In this document: in pieces, positions 34,380 to 46,162 of the stretch
Layout of the letters: the number at the start of each line of letters is the position of its first letter
How positions within the stretch are numbered: the first letter of the stretch is position 1
Source: Amphiura filiformis
Lineage: Eukaryota > Echinodermata > Ophiuroidea > Amphilepidida > Amphiuridae
Assembly: GCF_039555335.1 (NCBI RefSeq)
Contig: NC_092642.1
Location: 60,367,776-60,431,775 of the forward strand
Length of the DNA: 64,000 nucleotides
Reading direction: 5' to 3'
Position numbers and translations under genes: made by a program
Notes under the pieces: generated by a model
Told to the model about the DNA's origin: nothing
Databases searched by the model: none
What the model saw: only the letters and a program-made list of their open reading frames with translations

Positions 34380-37270
34380 TTAAATATTGGTGAATATATT
34401 TCATAAACTAGCGGGAGACCCGCTAGTTGAGTAAAGGGGGGTGGTTAGAAAACATAGGGTCTTTTTATCTTGTCAGTTTCCGTAAGTCTATTGTTCAGAT
34501 ACTGAAACGCAGGGAATTCAGTAAGTTTACTGTAATCTGACTTCATTGTTAACTTTGAAGTACCAATCAGGTTATTTCAATAGAGGGGATGCCTATGTCA
34601 ATAATAGCGGGCAAGACAAGGTTATGAAACACCGGTGTTAACACCGGTGTTTTTAATGGTCTAGCGCCCTCTCATCTGACATTTTTAAATTGATCTGCAT
34701 TAATTTGACAAAATGCATGCCAATCCGAATAACAAAGTCCACATTTTTCTATAAAAACGTTGAAAATAAGCCCTTAAATCACAAAAGGTCCGATTATGAA
34801 CCTGTCGCACCCCAATGCACTTGTGCAGGGCCACAGCAACGCTCTGCAGGGTCTATTGTTCTATTGTTTCCGATTAGAGCGCTGACATATTGGAAAATGT
34901 TGCCAATCAATATTCATGAGAGTGTACATTCTACGTCCAGTTTGCGAAATTGGGTGAGTTGTGTTTGGTAGGTGTGAAATACATCTGACTGGGCGTTTTC
35001 ATTACGTAACGAATAAAGGCATTGACATCATCGAATGGCTGCCCAGTGCTGTTATGTGTTTAGTTATTATATAGTCCTAATAATTATTATTAAATGTATT
35101 CGTCATTCCTTTCTTTTCCCTTCTCTGTACTTATTCTTTCCTAGGCCTACATTTTATCAGTCCCTGGCTCTCATTGTCCCCTCTCACCCTCCCTCTCTCA
35201 TTCCCATCATTTTCCTTATATTTCTATTTATCTACTTGTCTTTATTATATCTTTTTATTTCCCCCTTCCTCCAGCCCTCTCTCATTCTCCATATCCCCTC
35301 CTCCCCTATTCCTCCCATCCCAAGACTTCTCACAGAGGTGAATCTGCCCCTCCCCAACCCCCTCCCCTCTTTGGGTATGCCACTCTTTCTATACCAATCT
35401 CTTTCTTAAAATAAAATTAAATGGAAATTTCTTAAAAACAACCTTTATAGGCCTATACTTATACTTAAATGTATACGTATAGCGATTACCATTATAGTGT
35501 AATATAGATATATGGACTGGACATGGCAGCCTTCATACATTCTAATATGTAATCGATCAGAAGAGCATTCAATTTATTTAAATGAAACGCCTAACGCCAG
35601 GTGGGTGGTAAAGATGATTGCATCGACAGCTAAAGCCTCCTTATAGAATTCAGACCCACACAAGCACACATTTGGGATACGTGAGTACAATGGTACCACT
35701 TTACACATGACTGCCCTTACACATGACTGTAGTGTGGTCACTTATTGATACTCGCCTGTTGTGTAGAGCGTTAATATGATGCCGGATCAGTGACCAATTT
35801 AATGGCGGAACCCCTTTATTCGAAACAATGGTACCACTTTTATGAATAGCCTGTCGCAACTTCTAATCGGCATCAAACGAACAAAAGATTTTATAATCTA
35901 TTGCGACTCTATTTCTATTTAAAAGCTCTTTGGGCCACAGTGTCGCCCTTCCCTCGTATCAATGTCCATCTCCCTATTTTGCTTCCTCCTGCCGCCCCCC
36001 ATGATCAGTCTCCCCACTCCCTCCCGGTCCCTACTCTCTCCTCTCGAGTTCTTCTCTTTCTAGTCTTTCCGTCTCTGCCTCTCCTCTCTTTCTTCCTCAC
36101 CCCTCCCACTCTCACTTGTTCAGTCTCAAGCATCTCACTCCCTCTCCTCCCCCACCGTTGCGAAATTTATCAGTATGATCCATAACTGAAAATAAGCTCT
36201 GCAAAAATAAACATTTACAATAAACCCGAGTCTTGCATAGGCCCAACCAATTATAAGATTAGCTTGCCATTGGTACGAATGAATAGACTACCGTACATTA
36301 TCTTTACTCCAATGCAATTCTTTTGTATTGCATTTCAACATGATTACCAAATCACCACTTGTACGCCCTCATTGGAAGATATTTGACTATTTTAGACGCT
36401 TTCGTTTCATCGCCAATATGAAAGACTTTTGCTTATAACTTGGCAACATGGTTATTAGTATATATTTCAACTTTGGAAGTACTGGCACAAGACACTATTC
36501 TCTTCTTTAAAGTTGATTTCCCTGATAAGAAATCAAACTTTTGTAATATTGTTTCACCAAGAGGTATTTATGTTACGCATACAGGTATTTGCTGTGAACC
36601 AGGAAAATAACACAACAGGTAACTTTACGTCAGGGTAGAAATGATAGCTGTACAGTTACAAGTACAAAATATAAATTTGATATATGCCTAAAATTATGTG
36701 CACAAATAAACTCAAAATTGCCCAAGTCTTGGGATGTAATAATAGTATACGCAATAGGCCTACGCATGATAATAAGGTGAATTCAAATTTGCCATGATCA
36801 CACATCATTTTATATCAAATTAAAGCCCTTGAGTAAAGAAAGCCAAAACTGAAAACCGTTTTGTCATACCGGTAGCACTTTCCGTACGTAGCAAAGTTAT
36901 ATCTTGTCAAAGATTGACTTTCATTAAAAATATTCAGCCAATATTCAATGCATCAATTAAAAAACAAAACAGCATACATTGTAGCCTCATGATAGTACAG
37001 ATTTTCTATGTGCGACTGCTGTCAAAATCCCTCTAAAATTCCATGTGCGAGTGTTTACACCAAAAAAATCATATATTTGGATCAAGTGAAGTATAGACAA
37101 CATATTGATGTAGGTTTCCTTGACCAATCTTTTCTTTAAAATTTCTATGTAAATGTGTATTGTGTTTGGGCCCCGGTTTAGGCCAATTTGGCCGACTAGC
37201 AAATGTGTTAAAACTAAGGCTTGCCTCTCATACCTAGATACTACCCCGGGATAATACAGTCATGACAGTG
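34380..37270. other. No gene; two pyrimidine-rich tracts
   Basis: 35105-35405 and 35940-36155 are strongly C/T-rich on the plus strand and produce Pro/Ser/Leu frames of 124 and 94 codons with no family likeness. A short palindrome CACCGGTGTTAACACCGGTG is at 34631-34650. 36512-36570 is repeated at 43048. Confidence 0.55.
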
Positions 37271-37979
37271 GTATAATGAAAGACAGAGATAAAAAGACTA
37301 GTTTGTGTCTGACGTCATCTGTCAATCAAACTCGAGCATGGTTTGTTTACAAGTATCGTGATGATGACTTGCTGAACACGGCGGTAAAACCAGGCACCTT
37401 ATTGTTAATTTTGCACCTTCAAACATACAAATCATCTCAAAAGTTAGGTCTTAATAGTACTACCGTAGTAGGAAACTTTCTTTCACGAAGGCACCATGTC
37501 CACAATGCCTAGAAAAGTTGCTTTTTGCCTTGTAAAAGTACATAATTTTTCGCCATTTACTCAAATTACAAAATACTGCTATTCCTTTTCTCCGATCAGC
37601 ACCAGATAAATCGACCTTCCTTGCAAGGGTCGCGCTAGGCTGCGTTTTTGCGTCCCGGACCCACCAAAACCCGAATCTCACGCATGAATATTGCAAAAGC
37701 AGTGAGTTATTGCGTCCCGTCAGACGCAACAAAAATTCCCACATGTTGTTTTCTATATCCAGGTTTCATAAAACTAGGCTCAAAAGTTTCCTCAACTTGC
37801 ATTATGCACATCATTTTCGAAGAAACTGAACACCTGAAATACAAAATTATGGCCTAATTTACTTCAATAATTAATATTATGCACAGTAATACTGCTTTGT
37901 GAGTGAAAATTTTGACAGCAAAACAGCAGTGATATCGCGAAAATACGGCGAGATCTCTGGCTATGGCTGCCATTGTTTA

Positions 37980-38014
37980 TTATATAACTCATCCATAGAT
38001 TCTAGTCATTTGAT
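37980..38014 (+). repeat. Inner inverted repeat, left arm, beside recombinase
   Basis: Thirty-five bases (TTATATAACTCATCCATAGA onward) match the reverse complement of 40002-40036 at 34 of 35 positions. The arms lie 303 bases before the recombinase start and 230 bases after its stop. Confidence 0.85.
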
Positions 38015-38316
38015 TGGTGAGATTGTAACACATGATCATTTATCATTTTTACCATCGCATCATCCGTGGTGATGGTAAAAACTATCACCTGCATCTGTTT
38101 AATAGTAAACCATCTCTTACCCAGTCCCATTCTGTGCGCTAACATTATTCATTCTATATTAAGTAGCCAAAGCAAGTCGTTGAAGAGATTAAATGTAGTA
38201 TTTAATCTCATGCTAAATGCAAAGTGTGGTTGTCCTATTACAAAATTATGAGCATGGAGCGTCGCCTTCTGGTGATGACTATGTAAATTGGTGCAGACGA
38301 AATTGTTGTAATAATC

Positions 38317-39772
38317 ATGGCGGCGGTCAAAAAAGTTGATCCACAAGTTCGCTTTGCTTTAATCGAAGATGACGACCTACAGACGCTATACGATGCTGCA
38401 GACAGTAAAAATACAAAGAGACAAATAAAGTACGCTGTCAGGATACTAGCAGAGTATGCACAAGTAAGAGGAGGAGCCAGCCTGGTTGAGGTAGAAGCAA
38501 TGTCAGCAGATCAGCTGGACGTGTTCCTCAGCAAATTTTATGCAGCGCTACGCAAAGAAGATGGTACCTTGTATACCAAAAAATCAATGCAAGGAATACG
38601 CTATGGAGTCCAACGTCATTTTCAAGACCTTCGAGGATGGGATATTGTCAAAGACAATGAATTTACAGAGAGCAACAAGAGCTTCAAAGCGATGTTAGTT
38701 AAGCTTAAACAAGAAGGACTTGGTTATGTGAAGCACAAACCAACAATTCCGAAGCCAGACTTTGAAAAAATACAAGCTTCGATGGATACATCTTCTCCAA
38801 AAGGTTTGCAAAACAAAGTTTTTGTTGACATTATGCTCTTCTTATGTAACCGTGGCCAGGAAAACCTCCGTTCAATGAAGGAATCAGACTTTATAATTGA
38901 AACGGGTGATGATGGCTTAAGAGCAATAACACGTCGCGACGAGCTGACGAAAAACAACCGTGAAAATGCTGACGAGATTACTGGTGGAATGATGTGCGAA
39001 ATTCCGGAAACGAACGTTGTCCCGTCAAATCGCTCCTGGCATACACGTCTAAATTAAATCAAACTGTCCTGCCTTTTGGCAAAAGCCTAAAGATCAGGTA
39101 CCCGATTCCGAGGACGAGCCCTGGTACTGTAACATGCCAGTCGGCGTGAACACGCTAGGGAAAAAGGTAAAAGTAATATCACAAGATGCAGGTTGCTCAA
39201 AAGTGTACACAAATCACTGTTTGAGAGCAACCTGCGTAACGGTGTTAGATCGACATGGATTTGAGAACCGAGATATAATGTCTGTAAGTGGCCATCACTC
39301 GGAACAGAGTATAAAGCACTATAGTAGAACGTCGGAGGACACGAAACGGAAAATGAGCGCAGCAATAGCACGCAAAGTCATTTCTCCTGCAAATGAAAGT
39401 AGTCATGCTAAGCATGCTAAGCTAGGCCCGGAGGCTAGGCCAACACGTAGGCCTACTGAAGCTACTGAACAGCAGCCGCAGCCAGCGAGTACCGGAGGCG
39501 GAGCTGGCACTAGTAGTAGTATTGCTACGGCTAGGCCTAAGCCTGCAGTTGGAATGGATATTGTACCGGTACCTAATAATGAACAAACCATGGGTGATGG
39601 TGATCTTGGAGACCTTGCAGTATTGACAGATTCACAAGAGAATCGCATTTTGCAAGACATTGACATTATGAACAATGCGTACAGCATGAACAGTTCATTG
39701 AATACTAGCAACCGTCAGACTCTCACTTTAAACTTCCACGGTTGTTCAGTTAAGTTTTACAATCAGCAGTAG
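38317..39772 (+). pseudogene. DUF3504/KIAA1958-like tyrosine recombinase with two frameshifts
   Basis: The first frame (38317-39057) begins MAAVKKVDPQVRFALIEDDD and covers the N-terminal DNA-binding half, including FLSKFYAALRKEDGTLYTKK and FVDIMLFLCNRGQENLRSM. The match then moves to a second frame near 39012 (RCPVKSLLAYTSKLNQTV) and to a third near 39078 (FWQKPKDQVPDSEDEPWYCN). It continues to YTNHCLRATCVTVLDRHGFE, VSGHHSEQSIKHYSRTS and a low-complexity tail, ending 39772. Catalytic residues R (NRGQENLR), HxxR (NHCLR), H (SGHH) and Tyr (IKHYSR) are all visible. The family is the recombinase domain shared by Crypton-like elements and their domesticated KIAA1958/ZMYM relatives. Both frameshifts look like single-base losses, so the copy is recently dead, or they are assembly errors. 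It lies inside two nested pairs of inverted repeats. Confidence 0.88.
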
Positions 39773-40001
39773 CCTAATTGATGGCTTCTTGTACATATGT
39801 TGGAAACTTGTTTTGGATAACTTGCTTTGGATTTTGGTGTTTATTGATGTTTAACTGTATAAACGTTACTTGACTTTTGAACTATGGAACCCAAACTAGC
39901 TGACTGGCAGTATGGATCATACCATTATGATGGGAGGTAAGTAATAATTCATTCATATTATTGATAGACCTTTTGCCTTTGAAATCTTGTGATAATACAA
40001 T

Positions 40002-40036
40002 ATCAAATGACTAGAATCTATAGATGAGTTATATAA
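40002..40036 (+). repeat. Inner inverted repeat, right arm, beside recombinase
   Basis: Partner of 37980-38014 (ATCAAATGACTAGAATCTAT onward, 34/35). A long hairpin starts two bases after it. Confidence 0.85.
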
Positions 40037-40038
40037 AA

Positions 40039-40204
40039 CAAATATTAACTGCTTTTATTAGTGTGATGGTAAAAAATATACCAGCCCTCATTGAAAGATG
40101 GATTGTTCCATTTCACTCGCCCCGGCTCGTGAAATGGAACAATCCATCTTTCAATTCGGGCTGGTATATTTTTACCATCACACTCATGAGCAGTTAATAT
40201 TTGT
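40039..40204. repeat. 166 bp foldback hairpin next to the recombinase inverted repeat
   Basis: The arms pair from ACAAATATTAACTGC (left) to GCAGTTAATATTTGT (right). Inner arms share GATGGTAAAAA(A)TATACCAGCC and GAAAGATGGATTGTTCCATT, around a short CG-rich loop at about 40118-40130. A smaller hairpin with the same TTTTTACCATC core is at 38046-38085 on the other side of the gene. Confidence 0.85.
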
Positions 40205-40307
40205 ATACTGGCAAATACCGACAATAGAGGGCAGTATTAAAAGTATTATTGGGCAGGCAGTGGCGGGCGGGAAATATTAGGTAATTATACTAATTTGATT
40301 GAAATAA

Positions 40308-40320
40308 AAAAAGAAAATTA

Positions 40321-40351
<31 letters not shown>

Positions 40352-40480
40352 AAAAGAAAAGAAAAGAAAGAAAAGAAAAAAAAAAAAAAAGAAAAAAAAG
40401 AAAAGAAAAAAGAAAAGAAAGAAAAAAAAAGAAAAAAAAAAAGAAAGAAAAAGAAAAGAAAGTAAAGAAAGAAAAAGAAT
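40308..40480 (+). repeat. Purine tract, (GAAAA)n-like
   Basis: About 170 bases of almost pure A/G on the plus strand. It generates spurious poly-Phe reading frames on the other strand. Confidence 0.9.
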
Positions 40481-40799
40481 GAAAGAACAAACAAAAAATA
40501 CAATAATATTTAATAAACCCCTGCTCCCCAAAAAAAAAAAAATAATAGTATGGTATCACACAAATAAATTGAATTGGCTAGACAATAGTTGGGACCCCGA
40601 TATTTCTTTAGGGACCCCCATTTTTGCATTTTCTGTTAGCTCGGGTCCCAAGGGACCCCGAGCTTTTGGACCTAGCGCTACCCTTGCTTCCTTGTATGCG
40701 CTATCAACCAACACGACCAATCAACTTTTCAAGGATCGTAAAAAATTTGATTGACAGTGATATCAGACGCAAACTAGTCTTTTTATCTCTGTCTTCAAT

Positions 40800-41790
40800 T
40801 TATATATAGCCAAAATATTAAATTCTCCATCATATAAAGAGCCAATTTGGGTACGCACAGTTATTTGCGCCGAGCGTATTACGAAAATAACTACGCAAAT
40901 ACCTGCGCTTACGATGCAAACACAGCTTTTAAGAATTGACCAATCACACGGTCGTTGCTACTGCTAGGCAAGGTCAAGGTTCGGTCATGCAGGTTGTGCG
41001 ATCGTGTTATTCTATGAAAAGTACGCTGACGCAGAAGGTACATCCTCTCATGATCGAGAAATTGTTATTTTGGCTATAATAGTACTGCAGTGCATGCAGT
41101 GGAGTAGCTCGTTCACGTAGCGGTTTCGTTGTCCCACTGGCCTAATAACGTAGATTGCCTGGCGATCGGAGTGTTATCGTCAGAGCACCTCGGACTAGCA
41201 GTGGAGTGGAGTGGGCCTAGCTTAAAAAATTAAATTAGGTCCGGACTACTACTAATGGACAGGCATTTACAAGGGTAACACTCAATATAACAACATCTAA
41301 ACTATAGATTGAAATATACATTACCAAAAATCACACGAGATTCCTGGTGGTTCCTATCGAAATCTAAAAACTCCAACTGTCAAATCAGCTTCAGCAGAAG
41401 ACATCCGCCGGTGACGAATTCGGAAGCAAGAAGCCGGTGAACAGCGTTGCCAGATCTCTGTTCTGTAGATTGGATTAGTGCACTAGTAGATGGTTCCAAA
41501 ATCAATGAACACATAATGCAGTGGATGAGGGCAGTCGACCATCAGTTTACAATTTAACAAATGTAGATGACTGTTTTGATGGTATAAAAATTGCAAATTT
41601 TTTGGAGTGAGGCTTTGGGTCATGATAAAAAAAATAATAGTAAGCCCCTAGCCTCTTGAGCCTAGCCTATGCCTCAATACTTAATACTTGCGCATTTTTT
41701 TTATGATGCCTCTCAGAGAAAAGTCTTTTTTTGTTACAAAAATTGTTTGATATAACAAATATGTTTAAAAAGATGTCAATAACACCCAGG
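40800..41790. other. No gene recognised
   Basis: Less AT-rich than its surroundings in places (41100-41250), but no frame or repeat boundary was recognised. Confidence 0.45.
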
Positions 41791-41794
41791 GTAG

Positions 41795-42345
41795 CGCGAG
41801 TACAAAAAATCAAGGGGTCCAATTTAATTTGTCTGGACCCTTTAGTGCGTGCAAAACATTTAAGGGGTCCGATGAGAATTTAAGGAGTCCATCTGTCCAT
41901 AGACTCTGAATACATGTCAGAGTCTATGATTAAGGAGTCCATACAGTTTTTATCAGACCCTTTGGCCACTTTCAATTAGGGGTTCATTCATATATTTTCA
42001 TGACTAACGGTTGTTTATGCCCGAGGGCCGCTATGCCTGAGGGCATAAACAACCGCTTAGTCATGAAAATATATGAATGAACCCCGTTCATACATCCCAG
42101 AACATTTTGTGATTCTTATTTCATCAAAATAATAACAAAAAAGTTATTAAAATACACAATTTCCCTGCATTTTCCCTACCCGGCGATCTCACATCCAGGA
42201 CACCGGGCATAAACGCTGTTTATGCCCAGCTCTCAACCAATCACACGCGACGTTATATAGCGAGCATGTATGAACTTGAGATTTAAGGAGTCCAAAATGG
42301 GCAAAATCAAAAAATAAGGAGTCCCTGGACGCCAAGCAAACTCCT
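41795..42345. repeat. TAAGGAGTCC-rich repeat enclosing the palindrome
   Basis: TTAAGG(G/A)GTCC occurs at least six times (41810-41940 and 42283-42325). No gene is seen. Confidence 0.6.
41979..42085. repeat. 107 bp near-perfect palindrome
   Basis: Arms begin GGGGTTCATTCATATATTTT, continue CATGACTAA, and pair again at GCGGTTGTTTATGCCC around a short loop. A second small palindrome (GGGCATAAACGCTGTTTATG) is at 42207-42229, and GTTCATACAT/ATGTATGAAC pair outside both. Confidence 0.9.
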
Positions 42346-42349
42346 TAAA

Positions 42350-43990
42350 TGTGACCCTGTTAACACCGTGAGAATAGTGAAAATATTTCATTTATGCATT
42401 ATACAAATGTAAGTTTTCAAATTTCCTAGCACTTTCAAGCTTATCATGACTGATTTTGATTTGGAGGGCGGGAGAAAATGTCTGCCAAGTTGATTTTAAA
42501 ATCTTCGCAACTTTGCTTGGATATATATAAAAGGGCTATATGTGCAATAGTGTAAATTTAATTCCAGGACAAATGTTCTGCCAAATTTAAAGCAAGTAAA
42601 AACATGAGGGCAAGTGATAATGCATCCTTTTCTTCAAAAGGTGTAAAAAAACATAAAAATGTTCAACTTTAGGCCTCAAAAATTGTCACAATCTCTGCCT
42701 ATTGTGACCCGATTAGTTTTGTGCACAGGTATACACTCAATCAATTTTGATTAAATGCATTACATACTGTATAGTATCCAAAAAGGCGAATTACCTTCAA
42801 ATTTCTTTCAGAATCAGGAATGAAAATATCCAATCTTTGTGATCAAAACACAAAATTACAACTTTTGACGACTGGCACAAGACTCTATTATCTCCGTCGG
42901 GTTGTTCCATCTATTGCACTTACCCACTTCTCACGTCTGTCAAAGGGGACACCCACACAAAATCCCTATTGGTTTGTACAGGGCTTTTCAGTTCAAGTAA
43001 ATTTTCTCAGCACAGAAAATACCAATTTGCCTTGTCTTTGGTAATTATTTAAAGTTGATTTCCCTGATAAGAAATAGAACTATTGTAATTGTTTCATCAA
43101 GAGGTATTTACTTTATGGCATGTTTTGTGATTTCCCCTACAACGGTAAATGTATGTCCCCTTCGTGTCCGAGAGGGCAAAATGGAACAGCCAAATCTCAG
43201 CAAAAGCAGACAATGGGAAGAAGCGATCTATCGCAAGTGACGTCATGCTAACCGACAGAATTTCCAAACAATAGCATACAACATCAGATGCAAACTAGTC
43301 TTTTAATTCTGTCTTGGATTATATAACGCTTTTCCAGTCTGGGACTTTACAGACTCAAATTTATCAAAGAGAAGGCAACCAACAGGAAGAAAACTATGAA
43401 AAAATACACAACATATATTTCAAATATTTTATTGAATCAAATACATTGTGTTCAATATCATTTGCTACATTTTAGGGGGGTTTCCCTTATTTAGAATAGA
43501 GCTTAGAGATAATTGCTAGAAAAGATGTAGATAATACACATAATATTTCTTCATAAATTCTTATTTACAAAATTTAGTTTATTAATTTCTATTGAAATGC
43601 TGAACATCTAGAGCTGTCATTTTAAAATGTTTTGGTCTTCTGAGCGTCTCCTCATATCAGGCCAATAAAAAAGTTTGTCTCAAAGCTCACGAATGGTTTG
43701 AAAACAAATGCGAAATGCAATTTTTTTTTTATTCCTGACTTGGTATTTGTATGGTATTTTGAGAAAAACAATCTGATTTTCGCCAAATTTTTCCGGAAAA
43801 AATGAAAAAAAAAAAAAAAAATTTAAACAAAAAACATGTCTGCATTTCTTTTTTTTTCAAATCGCGCGATTTTACAAATGCATGTGCGAGCTTTGAGACA
43901 AACCTTTTTTTTTTGCCTCATTCAAATGTGTATATATTGCTGTTTTTGTATTATGAATGAAATAAAGATTGATTGATTGATGACCTATCA
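42350..43990. other. No gene recognised
   Basis: Contains the 43040-43320 fragment. A frame at 42820-43044 has no family likeness. A/T runs lie near 43720-43870. Confidence 0.45.
43040..43320 (+). repeat. Related right-end fragment of the AGACTAGTTTGC family
   Basis: 43281-43317 carries GCAAACTAGTCTTTTAATTC, the right-end form of the recombinase-element repeat. 43048-43112 is a direct copy of 36512-36570 (TTTAAAGTTGATTTCCCTGA onward). No matching left end was seen close by. Confidence 0.55.
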
Positions 43991-44001
43991 TGACTAAAGG
44001 G

Positions 44002-45150
44002 CAGGGACAGACTTAGGTTTCAGTTTTCTACTGGCCCTCCGGGCCAGTGAAATGGCAGATCTAGTGGCCCTGTAATAAATTTACTGGCCCAGCTTTTTCA
44101 ATATGTTCTACTGCAAAAAAAAAAAAAAAAAAAAAAGAAAAGAAAAAAAACCCTATTTTTTTGTTGCTGTTTTGGGGAAATCTATATCAATTTTTAATCA
44201 TTTGCCATAAAATTTGTATTACCGTATATCGCGAAAATTTCAAAAAATCACAATTATTTGATATCAGAAGGACATTCCTCGTTTTCAAAATGCAATTCAA
44301 TATGTCTGATGTGCTCTCAGGTCACATAGAAAATATGTGGAAACGTCGCTTTCCGAGCCCTTAAAGTCAAGCAAACCTTAACATTTGTTTTGATGTACTC
44401 AATGTAGAGAGTATAGTCACTATTATCCTGCCTTTTTTAGTTCCATAAGTTCACAAAGGTTCAAATATGCTGTGTATGCAGTATTGCTATCATCATCAGA
44501 TAGAGCACGAAAGAGCTTGGAAGTAGTAGCAGTCAAGTTAGCTCAAACGATAAGGCGTTTGACTGTGGTGCGTAGAGGTTATGGTTAAAACTTGGCGGTG
44601 CCTAGTACGCTTTAGTGGGAAAATTGAGTTACCTTGAAATTGCCCTGGACAAGGAACTCACTGCTGATCCTGGTTGCGATGGTTATTTGTGGTGTGCGCT
44701 CTTGAAGCAGCAAAGTCCCTGATTTGTTGTTTAATGGTTTATGGAATGATGTGGGGCCGTAGTGGTCAGCGACAACCTGTAAAGTGTGCTGAGGCTTGTG
44801 GATCAACATCTAGACGTTGTGCCTGTGTGTAGCGCACTATAAATCACTGCTTTTTTTTTTTAGTACATAGGCCTACTATTGCCGTAAAAAAACGGCAGTA
44901 TATTTCTAACTTGCTAGCAACGCAAGAATAAGAATATAAATATACGAAAAATCATTTAATAAAGATATAAATTACAGGTGACAGGCGGAGCAGAAACTGT
45001 GTAAATAATGTCCATCATTGATTATATCTTGTCTCATATGTGTTGGCTCAAAAATCTAGTGGCCCGTCGGGCCAGGGTTTTGAAGTTTACTGGCCCGACA
45101 AGAAAATCCACTGGCCCCGGCCACCGGGCCACTGCTTAAATATGTCCCTG
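44002..45150. mobile_element. 1.15 kb hAT-like element, TSD CTAAAGGG
   Basis: Ends CAGGGACA on both strands, flanked by exact CTAAAGGG at 43994-44001 and 45151-45158. The subterminal regions are rich in inverted CTGGCCCGNCGGGCCAG-type blocks. It carries a SINE at 44525-44860 and an inverted fragment of the repeat seen at 2425-2700 (44215-44345). No transposase is recognised. Confidence 0.85.
44525..44860 (+). repeat. tRNA-derived SINE, family 2 (plus copy)
   Basis: The head is TTAGCTCAAACGATAAGGCG, a tRNA-like A-box region, followed by a decayed B-box. The body has TTGCCCTGGACAAGGAACT and the tail TGTAGCGCACTATAAATCAC then a T-run. It is nested in the hAT-like element 44002-45150. The same body and tail occur inverted at 9748-9955. 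Confidence 0.75.
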
Positions 45151-45261
45151 CTAAAGGGTGCAACTGATATTTTTTCTCTCCAATATTGAGTTTTCATGTG
45201 AAGACTTCCAATCTTCATTTAACAAGTGTTCGAAATAAGCCAAACTCTTGGGTTTGAAATC

Positions 45262-45474
45262 CAGTGGCGGCACCAGGAATTTCTGTCGGGGGGGCATGGC
45301 AAAGTGAATTTCAGGGGGGCAAAATCAACTTATTTTGCGCAAAATTGCTGCAACAGGTGGAAATTTACATAATTTGGAGGATTTTGCCTCAAAACTGGGG
45401 GTAAACTGGGGGAAAGAAATATTTGGGTGGTGAGGGTATAAATTCCCCCTTCCACCCCCATAGTGCCACCACTG
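45262..45474. mobile_element. 213 bp hAT-like MITE, TSD TTGAAATC
   Basis: Begins CAGTGGCGGCACCAGG; reversed right end CAGTGGTGGCACTATGG. Exact TTGAAATC at 45254-45261 and 45475-45482. Confidence 0.88.
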
Positions 45475-46162
45475 TTGAAATCTACTGGTCCTCATCAATT
45501 TTCAAGGACCAAAATGCACTGTAAAATTTGAATGTTACACTGGTCCACATTTTGTGACACTTTGTAAGTCTTCACACTTGATGTATCCGCATTTAATCTA
45601 CTCCTTTGATCAGCTCGTAATCGACGGGAATTGTTAGGCTTTTACCGCTACCCTAAAAAGTAGACCCACTTTAAGAGTAATATAGTTTGATCTGTTTGGT
45701 CTATATTGTGCGTACTAAATAAAGCAGACAAAGTATAGACCACTTGACATGTGACGTCATTGCCCGGCAGTATGCGCACGCATTATGGCACTTTCCATTG
45801 TTCTTTGCCCTGCAGTGTGCGTGGCTGCGTGCGCATCGTAGTTTGCTCAGGGCATGTGTATTTTAAATCTCCCACCACATTTCATATAGTACAAGAAAGC
45901 TATTGAACAGTGAAACAGTTTGTTTGAGCATATCAAAAGACCAATCCCTCGCCTTTGTTGATAAACATTGATGTCAAGTGGTCTATAGGACTTCAATTAA
46001 TAATTTGTGATGCTTCTGGCGGGATGTCACAAGGCTATTCTCAAAATAAAATATATTGATATTAATCCGCGATGTTATAAGGCCCGCCGATTAGAAGCTG
46101 ATCAGACAGTATCTTGCTGGTTTGGGTGAGAAATTTTGGTGAGAAAATTTCAATGCAATGGG

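Larger units (their letters stand above)
37282..40793. mobile_element. Candidate TIR-flanked tyrosine-recombinase element
   Basis: The left end reads GACAGAGATAAAAAGACTAG (37282), and the reverse complement of the right end starts with the same 20 bases at 40793. Identity extends about 50 bp on each side to a shared CTGTCAATCAAA at 37320-37331 and 40745-40756, with three or four differences. The 3.5 kb interior contains the recombinase pseudogene, an inner inverted repeat, a hairpin and a purine tract. The same terminal motif recurs at 53213-53354 in a small MITE and at about 43280-43317. Confidence 0.65.

Noticed and set aside
35035-35409. A 124-codon Pro/Ser/Leu-rich plus-strand frame
   Set aside because: It is a product of a pyrimidine-rich tract. 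There are no splice signals or known family features.
40277-40559. Three overlapping minus-strand frames of nearly pure Phe/Ser/Leu
   Set aside because: They are the complement of an A/G purine tract and have no protein signature.
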